Positions 11,280-22,609 of a stretch of DNA of 64,000 bases are shown here, one piece after another. The notes under the pieces are model-generated. The model ran no database searches. It was not told the origin of the DNA and worked only from the letters and a program-made list of their open reading frames with translations. The DNA is from Temnothorax longispinosus (taxonomy: Eukaryota; Arthropoda; Insecta; Hymenoptera; Formicidae): assembly GCF_030848805.1 (NCBI RefSeq), contig NW_027270473.1, forward strand, positions 1-64,000, read 5' to 3'. Positions within the stretch are counted from its first letter, which is position 1, and every line of letters starts with the position of its first letter. The translations under genes and the position numbers were made by a program.

Positions 11280-14200
11280 CAGGCAGATCGTCCAAAGTAT
11301 CTTCATTGCATTCATCGATATCATCCTCATCGAGCAGCTCCCGAATGTTCGTCACGTTATCGCACGTTTGTCCGTTACAGTTGTGGCATAAAACAGAACA
11401 TTTAAGCCCTGACCTACGACATCCGCACATTTTACCGCAGTTCGTTTTGCATTTACACGATATTAATTTGAGCAACGATTCCGGCACCGGGTCGGCAGTG
11501 GTACAAATGGGCTCCAGTCCGCGATTGGTTTTCATCCAGTCCCACTCCGTAGCATCCATTTCATATTCAAACCACATTTGCACCTGCAGGTACGTCCTGC
11601 CTGTATTCTGCCGCTGCTGAGGTAGGTGGAAATGTCGCAAGGTTGAATTTACTTTTCGTCACCGATTTTGTGAAGCTCTTGAATCGGAGTGTGTTTAAGG
11701 ATATGACATCTTGACCGCCTCCAAACAAAGCGATTAAGAAACGTTCTCCGGCATGAGTCAGGCAATGCTTGTTTATATTTGGTTCTCGGAACAGGTCTAT
11801 AACTTTGTTTAAATCTGAATTTTTTTGAAGAGTATTGATAAATCTTGTTTTGCCTACGTTGAATATGGAGGACGTGGTATCGCATCCACTGAAGGCATGC
11901 AGAAATAAAATGTGCTTTGCTATAGCCTCTCCATATTTAAAACTTGTCGGTGAGTACAGTAGTTCAGGAGTCCGTCCTCTGCTGGGTTTTTTGAAGAATA
12001 CATTCGTCAGATGATATCCTAAGCCAGTCAGTAGCACGAGAAGGTCGATGTCCTCGCCGATGATCGTTACTTCGTCGTAATTTGCAGCTTCCTGGATTGC
12101 CGTTCCTATGATAAATGGATCTGCGTCTGCCGGTGCCTGCTGAACTGTGACATCAGAATCTCGCAAAACTTTTTGAAGAAGATCAATAAGCCTAGCTTTG
12201 TTCCTGTCATTTCCTAAAAATTTTTCCTGGGTTGTAGAAGGCAAGGAGGTCGCGTTCACAACGATCTCAGGCGAACGGTGCATGGCTGCACGTCTTCTTC
12301 GCTCCCAACCTTTCGGAATAGCCGCTTCAGAACCTTCAGGGTACCCATCAAATACAACTATGACGTCCTTCCCAAAGTGTCTCTTCACGTATGACACATA
12401 ATTATTACAGATGATTTCGAACGTCGCGTTCGTGCGGGGCCAGACAACTTTGTGTAACAAAAATCCTCCGTCAACAATATCAAGACGTTTTTCTCCTAGG
12501 ACTGCAGAACGTTGCAGAGGCTCAAAGCAGCTGTAAAGCGTAGACTTCGTACCCTTTCGCATTCCCTCCTCGTTGAATAAAGAAAGAGGGTACGGTGAAA
12601 GTTCATAAGCGAAACAATCGTGCAGGTCTTCGTCCGATTGCTTGGAAATACTAATTCGCTGGAAAAGTAGGAGAGGATTTATGGGGACAGACGTTTTGTC
12701 AATTGTTAGGCTGCTGGAAACTGTAGCTAAGGGTAAAACTTTGTCCTTCCGTTTAAATTTTACCGAATCGTAATTTAAACCGACCATATTGCGTAACATT
12801 TTTGCACCAATTTCTGAAGCAAGATGACAATTAATGTTTTCAGTGCCGACAATTCCAGTACTGATAGACATTAATTGAGAATACACAGGAAAAGGATTGT
12901 GCGCATCAAACCAGTGATCCAATTTCTCTATATCTGAATTGTCTCTGGAGACACGAGTCGATCTAAAATCAACGTGTTGTTCGGTTGTTCCGCTGTAAAT
13001 ATCGCAAAAATCTTCAACTTGTTGGCAAATGTTCTGCAAATGTACCGAACCCATAGTCCATCTCGCTGCCACGCTTTCATCTGCTCCCCGTGTAAAGATC
13101 CCTCCATTAATTTTTGATTCCCGATTCAGAGTTTGCTCAATAGTCTGGTCGGACATGATGCCTGACCAAAATTTGTGTGTGCGCCTTATTGTGAAATAAC
13201 CCTGCGTTGTAAATTTTTCAAATTCATTTGCCGGCATTTTGTCACGTAAACCTTGCATACTTTGAAGGTATAAGTGAGCGCTTTTCGCGTATAGAAAGTG
13301 ACCGCTAGCGTGAAAGAAGGGCAGCATCCTTTGAATTGTGTCGAGATGGAGATCCCACTTACCAGAACGTTCAGCCTCGATGAAATGTTTGACCAATGTG
13401 ACCATTTTAAAATACTGCGTCCACAGTTTAGCAGTGGGTCCATTGCTTTCGGCTTGGTTGAGTGCCGCGGCGAATTTCTCGAAAACTGTTTTAACCAAAT
13501 CGTTTTCACTGGCTGTGAAAACGACAGTCCGATCTAATTCTATCAAAAGATCGTCAACCTCATTACGTTCGCTATCGTCAAAGTTGCTCGTCTCCATGAT
13601 GCGCTTCGCTAAGGATGCATGCACAAGCAAATGAGCACGAACTGCTCTTGAGTACGCGTGACCCAAAAGAATCTTTTGAACGCTATTTTCAGCGTAAATG
13701 GTTTTCAAAGCATCCTCGAGTCCGCTGCCACTCATTATATAGCCGATGGCGCTTAAAAATGACATTAGAAGGTGAAATCCCCCGAGGCGAACAATGATGG
13801 AACCAATTTCAGACGAAGGTTCGGCGTAAAAAACAATGTCAATCGCTTTCCAAAACAGCGGCTGGTCGAATGTAACGATACAGGATTTGCAGTTGGAACC
13901 CTTCTGTCTGGTAAGAGCAGAGATGAGCGTCGCGTATATCGTATCATAATCGGAAAGTGAAGCGTTAATGAATGGGAGAAACATGATTTTCGACCTGACA
14001 AAGTTCTTGTTGGCAGTGGCTTCTTCCATGAACCCATTCCACCCCGGTATACCAGGTATGCAGGCCCACTTCCCGTACAGCCACATGAAATCGCCAATGG
14101 TTGGCAAACATTTTACCGAAATACTTCGTATGTTCACAATATCAGAAACTTTCACTTTCCGGAGACCAGCCGATTTTTCTTTCCCGTAGTAAAGAATTTC

Positions 14201-15662
14201 TACATGCCCCATTTGTGCAACGGCCGCGGCAGATGTTCTTTTCGAGTCCCGATCCATTACTGTGTCCGGTTCTATAGCGTTGAATGGTGTTATGCATTGA
14301 ATTCCTCCCATACAGTGAAAAGTGCCATGTCCGTCAAGTGTATTGATGTTGAAATCCGCATTATCGAAAACAAACTGAGTAAACGTCGTTTCTTTAACTT
14401 GACGCTGTGGTCGCGTGATAGAAGCAGCTTCGTACAATGAAATTTCGTTATACGAGGAACAAAGTCCTAATGATGAAAGAACATTGATCAAATTTTTGGA
14501 CCCAAATTTCTTGTACAACAAAACACCAATTCCAATTTGTAACGAGGACATGAAAGATCGAGGACGAACTGCAGATATAATTGCATGCGCAATAGAAGTG
14601 CATTTTCTTTTCCAAGACGGAAGCGAATGCTTTTTTGATTTTAAAATAATTTCAGAGAGAAGAACGTCGAGAGAAGTGGTTATAGCTTCGTTAACGTTTT
14701 CCAAGAAATTATCGGCGGGGGGGTAGGTCTTCATATCGTATCGATCGTATATCTTGTACAATAATGGCGGCCGCTTCGCGAATTACTCTCAGTTTTTCTT
14801 CCTCCGGATTTGAATTCTTTGCCTCGTACCAGCCTTGAGAAAGTAATTTGTGACCAGTATTACGGAAACAGATGATCGTATCAACTCCCTTTGCTTCAAA
14901 AATTAAAATTTCATCTTCGTACTTTTGTTGTAAACGTTTCTTTATAGTTTTTGCGTGAGGAATAAAATCTCCTTTAATTGTTTCCTGTAGCTGTTTCAAT
15001 GAAAATTGACATTCGTCGGCATTCTCTTGAATGTAATTGTAAATGTACTCCATGGCACGTTCTACTTCGTCAGAGACTGGTCTACCTGATTGATCTTTCA
15101 CATAAACCGGATCATATAAACGTTTGCCACAAACGATGTGATATCGCGCTCCAACAGTCGTTAAATCGGGAATATTTTGAATGCGTGCTATTACCTCCCG
15201 CGCAAAATCGTCGGTGCGATAATTAAGATGTTTGAGAATTGTATCCCGAAGCGAATTTTTTGTAACTGACGTAACACGTCGTCGCATTTTCATACGGTGC
15301 TTTGTTTTCACCGACAAATCTGTAAATTTTTTCGTGCAAAAAAGGCAACAGTTTTTAAAATCAAATATTTCAAAAACTGTTGCCTTTTTTGGTGGTACTG
15401 GCGGTTCAACCGTTGTTGACGATGACAACGATCGAGACGTTTCATGGTCATACCGACAACATTTTGCCTTCGATCTCTTATCCGCGTAATGTTTGTAGCA
15501 AGCCGGGTGCATGGTAACGCTGTCCACGGTTCGCAGCATCCGGTCGTGTTCTTCATCGCCTCGGGCAATGCTTGCCGACAAAAGTGTCTGAACACCACGT
15601 TTTTTCACACATAATTCGTATCCTTCTTTTGTACGCTTTCCGCACACGAAACAGTTCGCCAT
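11152..15662 (-). pseudogene. Academ-like transposase with FEN1/XPG-type nuclease, frameshifted
   Basis: Three overlapping reading frames give one protein of about 1,500 aa. Part 1 (15,662-14,709, 317 aa) opens with cysteine pairs (CFVCGKR, CCLFCTKKF). Part 2 (14,761-11,567, 1,064 aa) ends in a nuclease: VVFDGYPEGSE, then DADPFIIGTAI, GEDIDLLVLL and SGCDTTSSIFNVGK, which I align to the acidic I-region and helix-two-turn-helix of FEN1/XPG enzymes. Part 3 (11,640-11,152) holds CKCKTNCGKMCGCRRSGLKC and three further cysteines. The part 1/2 junction lies at a run of seven G (14,717-14,723) and the part 2/3 junction near 11,590, both consistent with single-base indels. The rest is intact, so the element is young or the indels are assembly errors. 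The DDE core expected in part 2 was not located. Confidence 0.7.
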
Positions 15663-15761
15663 TTTGATGAAACGCGTCTACTCCGTTTAGCATTTGTTTT
15701 ATGCCACAACAAGCATTTGTTTTATGCCACTGTAAAGGTCAATCCAGACAAACTTGCCTAG
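15663..15761. promoter_or_regulatory. Short leader of the Academ-like gene
   Basis: Only about 100 bases separate the gene's first ATG from the nested foldback. They include a direct repeat of AGCATTTGTTTTATGCCAC (about 15,690 and 15,712). Any promoter upstream of this was displaced by the foldback. No TATA/initiator pair is evident. Confidence 0.35.
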
Positions 15762-15765
15762 GTAC

Positions 15766-16831
15766 CGGGTGGTAAAAAATTATATGTCATGGCTTTGACA
15801 GATGATTCTCCAGATCGAGATCGGTAAAGATCTGAAAAAAGTTGCATCCGCAAAATTGATCTTGACCTTGAAATTTAAGGTCAAACTTTTTTATTGGCTT
15901 AAAAAATTCTGCTCATCAAGAGGAACAAAAGTCTTAAAGAGACCATAGGTCGCAAATAAACCCTTCAACCCAAAAGAAAATCATAAAGTTGAAAAAATTG
16001 GGATATGTGATTTTGTCGCGAATATTGATAAAAGAAGTTCTGTCTTTCTCTATCGACAAACTGACAAATTAATTCATGCTTTTCTTTTCCCTCAGGAACA
16101 GAGAAAACTCATGTTCCGCTACCAACATAAGCAGTCTATGTTAATATGTCTATGGTTTAAATCGATTTATCATTTATATCAATTATATTAATATATGTGG
16201 CGGCTGGCCCTATCGCGCCTAAGGGCCTTGGCACATAGAAAAACTTAAGCAGTAAAACTTAAGCAGTAAGAAATCAACAGTATGGATTCGCTACCGCTTA
16301 GGGCCGTGCCTTAAGTTCTTGACTGTGATTGGCTGATTTGCTTACTGCTTAAGTTTTTCTATGTGCCAAGGCCCTTAGGCGCGATAGGGCCAGCCGCCAC
16401 ATATATTAATATAATTGATATAAATAATAAATCGATTTAAACCATAGACATATTAACATAGACTGCTTATGTTGGTAGCGGAACATGAGTTTTCTCTGTT
16501 CCTGAGGGAAAAGAAAAGCATGAATTGATTTGTCAGTTTGTCGATAGAGAAAGACAGAACTTCTTTTATCAATATTCGCGACAAAATCACATATCCCAAT
16601 TTTTTCAACTTTATGATTTTCTTTTGGGTTGAAGGGTTTATTTGCGACCTATGGTCTCTTTAAGACTTTTGTTCCTCTTGATGAGCAGAATTTTTTAAGC
16701 CAATAAAAAAGTTTGACCTTAAATTTCAAGGTCAAGATCAATTTTGCGGATGCAACTTTTTTCAGATCTTTACCGATCTCGATCTGGAGAATCATCTGTC
16801 AAAGCCATGACTTATAATTTTTTACCACCCG
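15766..16831. mobile_element. Foldback element flanked by GTAC
   Basis: Arms of about 490 bp (15,766-16,255 and 16,341-16,831) are almost perfect reverse complements around an 85-nt loop. The ends read CGGGTGGTAAAAAATTA and its complement. GTAC stands on both sides (15,762-15,765 and 16,832-16,835) as a possible 4-bp target duplication, though GTAC is itself palindromic. No ORF of note is present. It sits between the Academ-like gene and the right inverted repeat. Confidence 0.85.
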
Positions 16832-16837
16832 GTACAT

Positions 16838-17403
16838 AAAACAACATTCAACATCAACTCACATAAACTTCGAGACGACAATCCCGATTTTAGCGAAGAA
16901 CCAACAGGAGAAGACACCGACGTTAATTTGGCTGGACCATCGTCAAAACGTATAAAAACTGCATAATTACGATTTACAACTTTAAGCCAAGGATTTATGC
17001 GTGGATTAGGCCTACAGGGGATACCACGCTAAAAAAAAAACGCGCCATAAATTTTACTTTTGTGGTGGTGTGGAAAAGATGTTTTTTATTATACCAAGTA
17101 AATTCAAAAAATAAAAAAAATTTCACCCCCCACTTTTGAGTCTAAGACCCAAAATATCGATCCTAGGTGAAAAATGAAAAGGACCAAAATTGTAGAGTAT
17201 TAAATTTTCTACAAGTTTGGTTATTACATTTTCACTCTAAAGTTGAAAATAAGCGAGATATTTAATAAAAACAAAATAACCCTTCTAATCAAAATGGCGG
17301 CTAACGCTCCAGGGTTAGGATCCCGAAAATCCGGTTTTAGACTACCCATGACCCTCCGAAACAATAAAAAAAAAAAAATCGCTTCCCGGAATTAATTCCA
17401 TTT
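16838..17403 (-). repeat. Right terminal inverted repeat of the Academ-like element
   Basis: Reverse complement of 10,713-11,279. From 16,838 to about 16,965 it repeats, in plus orientation, the final coding segment of the transposase (ending in codons for KRIKTA and a stop), detached from the rest of the gene. Confidence 0.9.
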
Positions 17404-17535
17404 CAGCGGCTTTTTCGGGCTATATTGACTGGGCTAGGATACGATATACGCTAACGTCAGTAATTGTGTGTTGACTTCCGACTTCCGACTAAACGGTCAC
17501 GACAATCCTTGTGCGTAGGCTCTTAACCTGCAAGT

Positions 17536-17796
17536 ATGTCGGACATAAAATTGATGGAATACCTTTCGGAAGATGAACTCAGCAGTGACAGAGAGCTAAT
17601 TGCCGTGATCCGAGTTAACAGATTTTTGTACCACAAGACCGAAAAGTTATACGCCAATGGAAATGTGAAGACTGCAGCATGGATGCAGGTCTGCGCGAGC
17701 CTCACTCATCCACTAGAAGATAAGTTTATTTCGATTATTTTGAAATGTTGGTACAGGCCTAGTTTACACCGATCACTTGATACGCGTGTTAAATAG
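17536..17796 (+). CDS. MADF-like N-terminal segment, probably partial
   Basis: The ORF starts at an ATG with an A at -3 and reads MSDIKLMEYLSEDEL, then DRELIAVIRVNRFLYHKTEKLY and W at the spacing of a MADF (Myb/SANT-like) DNA-binding domain. MADF proteins are host transcription factors or the DNA-binding partners of PIF/Harbinger transposases. The last 13 codons belong to a MITE, so the real exon ends before 17,756. A further in-family piece, KSVKDTFNRMQ, lies at about 17,945-17,975, between an AG acceptor and a GTAAAG donor. This suggests a spliced gene. Its C-terminal part may be the ORF at 22,610-23,281. Assignment is by motif feel only. Confidence 0.4.
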   Translation: MSDIKLMEYLSEDELSSDRELIAVIRVNRFLYHKTEKLYANGNVKTAAWMQVCASLTHPLEDKFISIILKCWYRPSLHRSLDTRVK

Positions 17797-17886
17797 TAAA
17801 TAACTAGTAAATTAGTTTGATTATTGGCTGATCAGCTCAAATATACTATTTGATACGCGTATCAAGAGATTGGTGTAAACTAGACC
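17756..17886. mobile_element. 131-bp MITE with TIRs and ACA duplication
   Basis: The ends GGCCTAGTTTACACC and GGTGTAAACTAGACC are inverted copies with one mismatch. The inner parts (CTTGATACGCGT and ATACGCGTATCAAG) extend the pairing to about 30 bp. ACA flanks both sides (17,753-17,755 and 17,887-17,889), giving a 3-bp duplication like those of PIF/Harbinger elements. Confidence 0.8.
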
Positions 17887-17989
17887 ACAGTTTTGTAACA
17901 ATTTTTCGTTACAGTATATTCAATGAACGATATGTCGCAGTAAATCGGTGAAGGACACGTTTAACAGAATGCAGGTAAAGTTAAGTTAG

Positions 17990-20198
17990 GTTATAACACT
18001 AGGAACACTAGGAAAAGAAATTGTAATAATAATAATGTAATAATAAATGTAATACTACAACTACAAATACAACTTGGGTGCTCTGCAAGGATCTGACATT
18101 CCTGGAGGACATCATCAAACCTAGAAAGTAAGTGTTGTGGCCGGAGAAGTTCTGCATGACAAATGTTGATGACATAATTAATGTTTGTAATGTGATCACA
18201 AAACCTCATCCAACGACAAGTCCAAAGGTTTTGCAAAGTGTCAAGTGCCAGAACTTCGAACAAGTTCCTCGGTCCCATATACGTCTGCTTTTTCTGATGG
18301 TCAAGTAACAGTATTATGCACAATTCCCCCCTTCTCTGTTATGTCTGCTACAAGCCCAGACACGTCTAGTTCTTGGAATTGGGACTTGCATACAAGACTC
18401 GCAAGTGAGGAGATTAAAGATTTATTGTTAGGTTGTGACCGAACTCGCGGTCTAATATTAAGAGAAACTCACTTTGAGTTGAAATTATCGGTCGCCACTA
18501 CGTTTAACGCACGAACGTAGAACGCTTGTGAACCAACGATGCTCGTCGATGGCCTTGTAACTTCCTTCCTTCCTGTCTATCGTCAAGATGTACGACAATC
18601 ACTCTTCGTAGCTATGTGCGATTTAGAGACTATGTTTGCGACTGTAGTCACGCACACTCACTCGGTCCGTAAAAGTCGATCAAAGATTAGGATGAGGAAA
18701 AGTTTCCGCAAAATAATTTCAATTCGTATCAATTTAACGAAAAACAATAATATATTAATTTATTGTTTAAATAGCGGAATATAAATATATGAACACTTCA
18801 CGGGTGTTGCCCTGGTACAGTCTCTCGAACTTGTGATTATCGAAAATATATTTGGTTTACATATCCGTGAACGCGTACGATATAATACAGACTTTTCAAC
18901 GGATTCGCGTATTCGCGAAACTTGTCTTTCTCATTCGCTTTTCTCGGTTCTCGAATAACGAAAATATTCTAAGTACCACGCACTCGCGACGAAACACGTC
19001 CGTACGCTACGAAGTTCTCTCGAGAAAAGACCTCGATCGCTCCCCGCGGCATCCCCACTTTGGGTTACCGCATGCGCGGTTGGCGCTACGGTGAACACGC
19101 CCACCGCGTTGGGTGATCTCCCTCTCGCTCTATCATACAAGTGTCTCTCTCTTTTTCCGTTATTCTCGATGTCGTAAACAACTTTTTTCCTGGAACAGGA
19201 AATTTCCTGCGCGTCTCACGCAACATTATGAAAACTTTAGATTTATCGATTTTAATATTTTAAACAACGAGAATGATAATTGTATAATATGCGCGTTCTT
19301 ATTTTCAGCTAAAAACACAAATATTAATGCAAATATATCTTTGAATGACGATCCTTAACAATATCTTTTTACGCACCCGAATTACATAAAATCTTTAATT
19401 ATTTTAACTCGAAATACGTTGTTCAATCACAAATCACTTCATTTTATTACAATTCAACTCATTTTCATTTTAAACAACGCATCGCAAAACTCTATCTTCA
19501 ACTCTCCTATTTATTCTCTCTTTATTTTCAGGTACGCCGTTTCCTCGCTGGATCATCATAATCATCATCAGATAAGTATCGAATAATGATAATAATTATA
19601 TAAAAGAAACAAGTAAGTATGAATCAACTCAAAATTTCCCCTTTTCAGGTACTTCGATAATATATCGTTAACACGCAATAACCATTGCTGAAATAACGCC
19701 ATGTAACGAGGAAAGTTATTGTATTTCCATTTCTGTCGTTAATTTCTACGTCAAACTCTCGGTAATCGAATCGAGGTACTGACCTACGATAATATATATC
19801 CTGGAAAACGAACATTTTGCAAATCTCTATTAAGATTATCGAATCTTATGTCAATCTAAATTATTTAAGGCAATTTAGTTTGTTTCACCATTGAAACTGC
19901 GAAATTTACGAAATCTCGGATTTCTGGTCAACTTTTTTATTAATGGCTCGATTTTCGTTCTGTAACGTTAAATGGCTTTATTTCGTGTCACTGAACACAA
20001 ATATATCGTAATATATTGATAAAACTTAAAATCACGCAAGTTAGCTTTCAGGCGAACACGTCCATATATGACTATGTTACGTAATATAATCTTTGACTGA
20101 AAAATTATATGGCACTCTTCGGTTTACTCATTTAAACAAGAATTCACCGTAATTATCGATGATTTATCCGAATTACGGATTTTAGCTATCTCGAGTGT
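17990..20198. other. Long stretch without a recognisable gene
   Basis: Short ORFs on both strands (for example 17,991-18,323 minus, 18,245-18,520 plus) show no motif I know. If the MADF pieces form one gene, this would be intronic. It may contain eroded LTR sequence around 18,430-18,600, but no paired repeat is visible. Confidence 0.35.
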
Positions 20199-20698
20199 NN
20201 NNNNNNNNNNNNNNNNNNNNNNNNNNNNNNNNNNNNNNNNNNNNNNNNNNNNNNNNNNNNNNNNNNNNNNNNNNNNNNNNNNNNNNNNNNNNNNNNNNNN
20301 NNNNNNNNNNNNNNNNNNNNNNNNNNNNNNNNNNNNNNNNNNNNNNNNNNNNNNNNNNNNNNNNNNNNNNNNNNNNNNNNNNNNNNNNNNNNNNNNNNNN
20401 NNNNNNNNNNNNNNNNNNNNNNNNNNNNNNNNNNNNNNNNNNNNNNNNNNNNNNNNNNNNNNNNNNNNNNNNNNNNNNNNNNNNNNNNNNNNNNNNNNNN
20501 NNNNNNNNNNNNNNNNNNNNNNNNNNNNNNNNNNNNNNNNNNNNNNNNNNNNNNNNNNNNNNNNNNNNNNNNNNNNNNNNNNNNNNNNNNNNNNNNNNNN
20601 NNNNNNNNNNNNNNNNNNNNNNNNNNNNNNNNNNNNNNNNNNNNNNNNNNNNNNNNNNNNNNNNNNNNNNNNNNNNNNNNNNNNNNNNNNNNNNNNNN
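20199..20698. other. Assembly gap (500 N)
   Basis: Exactly 500 undetermined bases, the usual placeholder for a gap of unknown size. The right side opens directly into a 300-bp palindrome, a plausible cause of the assembly break. Confidence 1.
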
Positions 20699-20699
20699 G

Positions 20700-21001
20700 A
20701 ATAATTACACAGACACACAAAAAATAAAAGTGTCTTGGCCGAGACACTACACTAGTGTATTCCCATGTATTTTGACCCGCTGAATCCGAATCCGAAGTCA
20801 GAATTGTCAGTTTGGTTCTCAGTTCCGAGCAAACCTCAAAAAAAGTGTTTGTTTCGTTGAGTTTTGAGGTTTGCTCGGAACTGAGAGCCAATCTGACAAT
20901 TCTGACTTCGGATTCGGATTCAGCGGGTCAAAATACATGGGAATACACTAGTGTAGTGTTTCGGCCAAGATACTTTTTATTTTTTGTGTGCCTGTGTTAT
21001 T
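20700..21001. repeat. Palindromic element next to the gap
   Basis: The arms at about 20,700-20,841 and 20,860-21,001 are reverse complements with a few mismatches around a spacer of about 18 nt. Landmarks are ACACTAGTGTA and the GGATTCGGATTCAGCGGGTC block. The left edge touches the N run, so the outer limit is unknown. It is likely a foldback or MITE. Confidence 0.85.
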
Positions 21002-21003
21002 AA

Positions 21004-22300
21004 ATTAATGAAATTATAGAATAGCTGAAATAAAGCTCCAATGTAAAGTAAAACGAAGTGAAGTTTATTTAACGACGCCTACACCTTGTTCCACCTGCGA
21101 ACCCGAGCTCTTCCTAGTGTGCCCGCCTGTGCCTACCGAGTTCCAACTCGTAAGGTCAAGAGATCCCGAAAAGAATAAACATTTTGCCGTAAGCCGTCAC
21201 CAACCGGCGACGCGGCATAACAAGTGTTAATGAAGAAAAATCTTTGTTCGCTTGAAAACGCGGTTTTTCGCGATTGAATGTCGTTCACTGGACTGGTTTA
21301 AGTACATCCAAATCAAAATATCTCAATAAAGTAGCATAATTAAGGAAATCGCAAAGTATCACCTCGATCGGTGAATTTCTGTATTAATGCAATAATTATC
21401 ATGAAAAGTATCTGGGTTTGCTCAATGCATTGCCCAGAACGCAAATCAATCATCGTAATAACGATCCGTCGCTTCGTTCAAAGTTTCGACTTTGAAATAT
21501 GAAAATCTATAATACGGTTAAATCTCAAATAAAAACTATACGTATCGCTTATTTTAATCACAAGGAACAGTTTAAGCCCCCGCGCCCCGTAGAGCTCGAT
21601 CGGTTAACAATTGTGGTAATTCGTTCATCCGCGCGCCTCGGTCTTAACCCTTTCGCACCTAAATTTCGTAATTCGCCTCGGATCGCTTCGCGGATCGACT
21701 AGATCGACTCGTCTCTACTAATTAACGATACTTTCACTCTGATAATATAAAATTATCCATCGGATATCAAAATTGCTAAATCTTAACTCTTTATGCCCGC
21801 ACATGGAATGCGTGGCTTTTATCGCACAAAAACTATATGTTCGCGTTTGGTACGACAAATTGAATAATATTTTACCGTTTTTAAGCGTCTCAAGCTCTTA
21901 ATTCGTATAAATCTTACTTTTATCATTGAGTAATTGATTCGATCATCACAGAACTTTGAAACTTACTTTATCATCGCGCAATCTGACTCTATTCAATGAA
22001 TCTATTTCGAATACACGAATAATTACGTTTCCCGTAATTTAAAACAGCAATTCGCACACTCTCACACATTTGATTGCGTTATTCGGTGTAACTCATAGTA
22101 AAATAAAATTACCATCGCGGCAAAGAACAGTATCGCCAATATTAGTGTAATCTCACTCAAATATTCCATGGCGAATGTCTTATCTCTAATCTATAAACAC
22201 ACGCACGTATTTTATATTGTAGGTTATGATAGGAATCAGGTAAGTTTTTGTCATTTATTAGATTAATCCTTAACGGACAAATCTCCTTTCGCGTTTTCAG
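21004..22300. other. AT-rich stretch without genes
   Basis: No convincing ORF. CGGCATAACA at about 21,215-21,224 has the shape of an LTR end but has no partner or primer site. A splice-like GTAAGT...TTTTCAG pair occurs at about 22,240-22,301. Confidence 0.35.
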
Positions 22301-22303
22301 GAA

Positions 22304-22562
22304 TTATTCTACCTGCGTGCTGGACATGATCTCGTCGAGAATCGATGTCGCCTCTGCTTCCGGCAATTCTGTCAACGTCTCCGCCTTGCTCTGCGTCAAT
22401 GGCTCGCTCACCGGGCTATTCGGACTCGGCGTAGATGGCCTGGTCACCGCTTCTGACTCATCCTCCGCTACCTGCTTTCGCTGCCCTTTGGTTCGGATCG
22501 GATCAGCTGCCTGGCTGACCTCTGCCACGCTCTGAGACTGGCTGGATTTCTGACTCGACATG
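22304..22562 (-). CDS. Low-complexity ORF, unrecognised
   Basis: The minus-strand ORF from the ATG at 22,562 encodes about 85 aa rich in S, Q, E and P (for example SSQKSSQSQSVAEVSQ). It resembles the N-terminal part of some retroelement gag proteins, but no nucleocapsid, capsid motif or LTR is attached. It lies between possible MADF gene segments in the opposite direction. It could equally be antisense noise in an exon or intron. Confidence 0.2.
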
Positions 22563-22609
22563 ACAGTCGTCAAGGATTGTTTTGCAGCCTGGTGTAACAA
22601 TACAATCGG

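Larger units (their letters stand above)
10713..17403 (-). mobile_element. Academ-like DNA transposon, 6.7 kb
   Basis: The element is bounded by near-identical inverted repeats of about 566 bp and carries one minus-strand gene reaching from 15,662 into the left repeat. The gene product combines a long N-terminal part, a FEN1/XPG-type nuclease and a C-terminal eight-cysteine cluster. That combination matches what is described for the XPG-nuclease branch of Academ transposons; I recall the family from general knowledge and could not compare sequences. A 1.07-kb foldback interrupts the region between the gene's start and the right repeat. No target duplication could be fixed because the outer edges are blurred. 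Confidence 0.65.

Noticed and set aside
20124..20891. Long ORFs across the N run
   Set aside because: They are undetermined bases translated as X.
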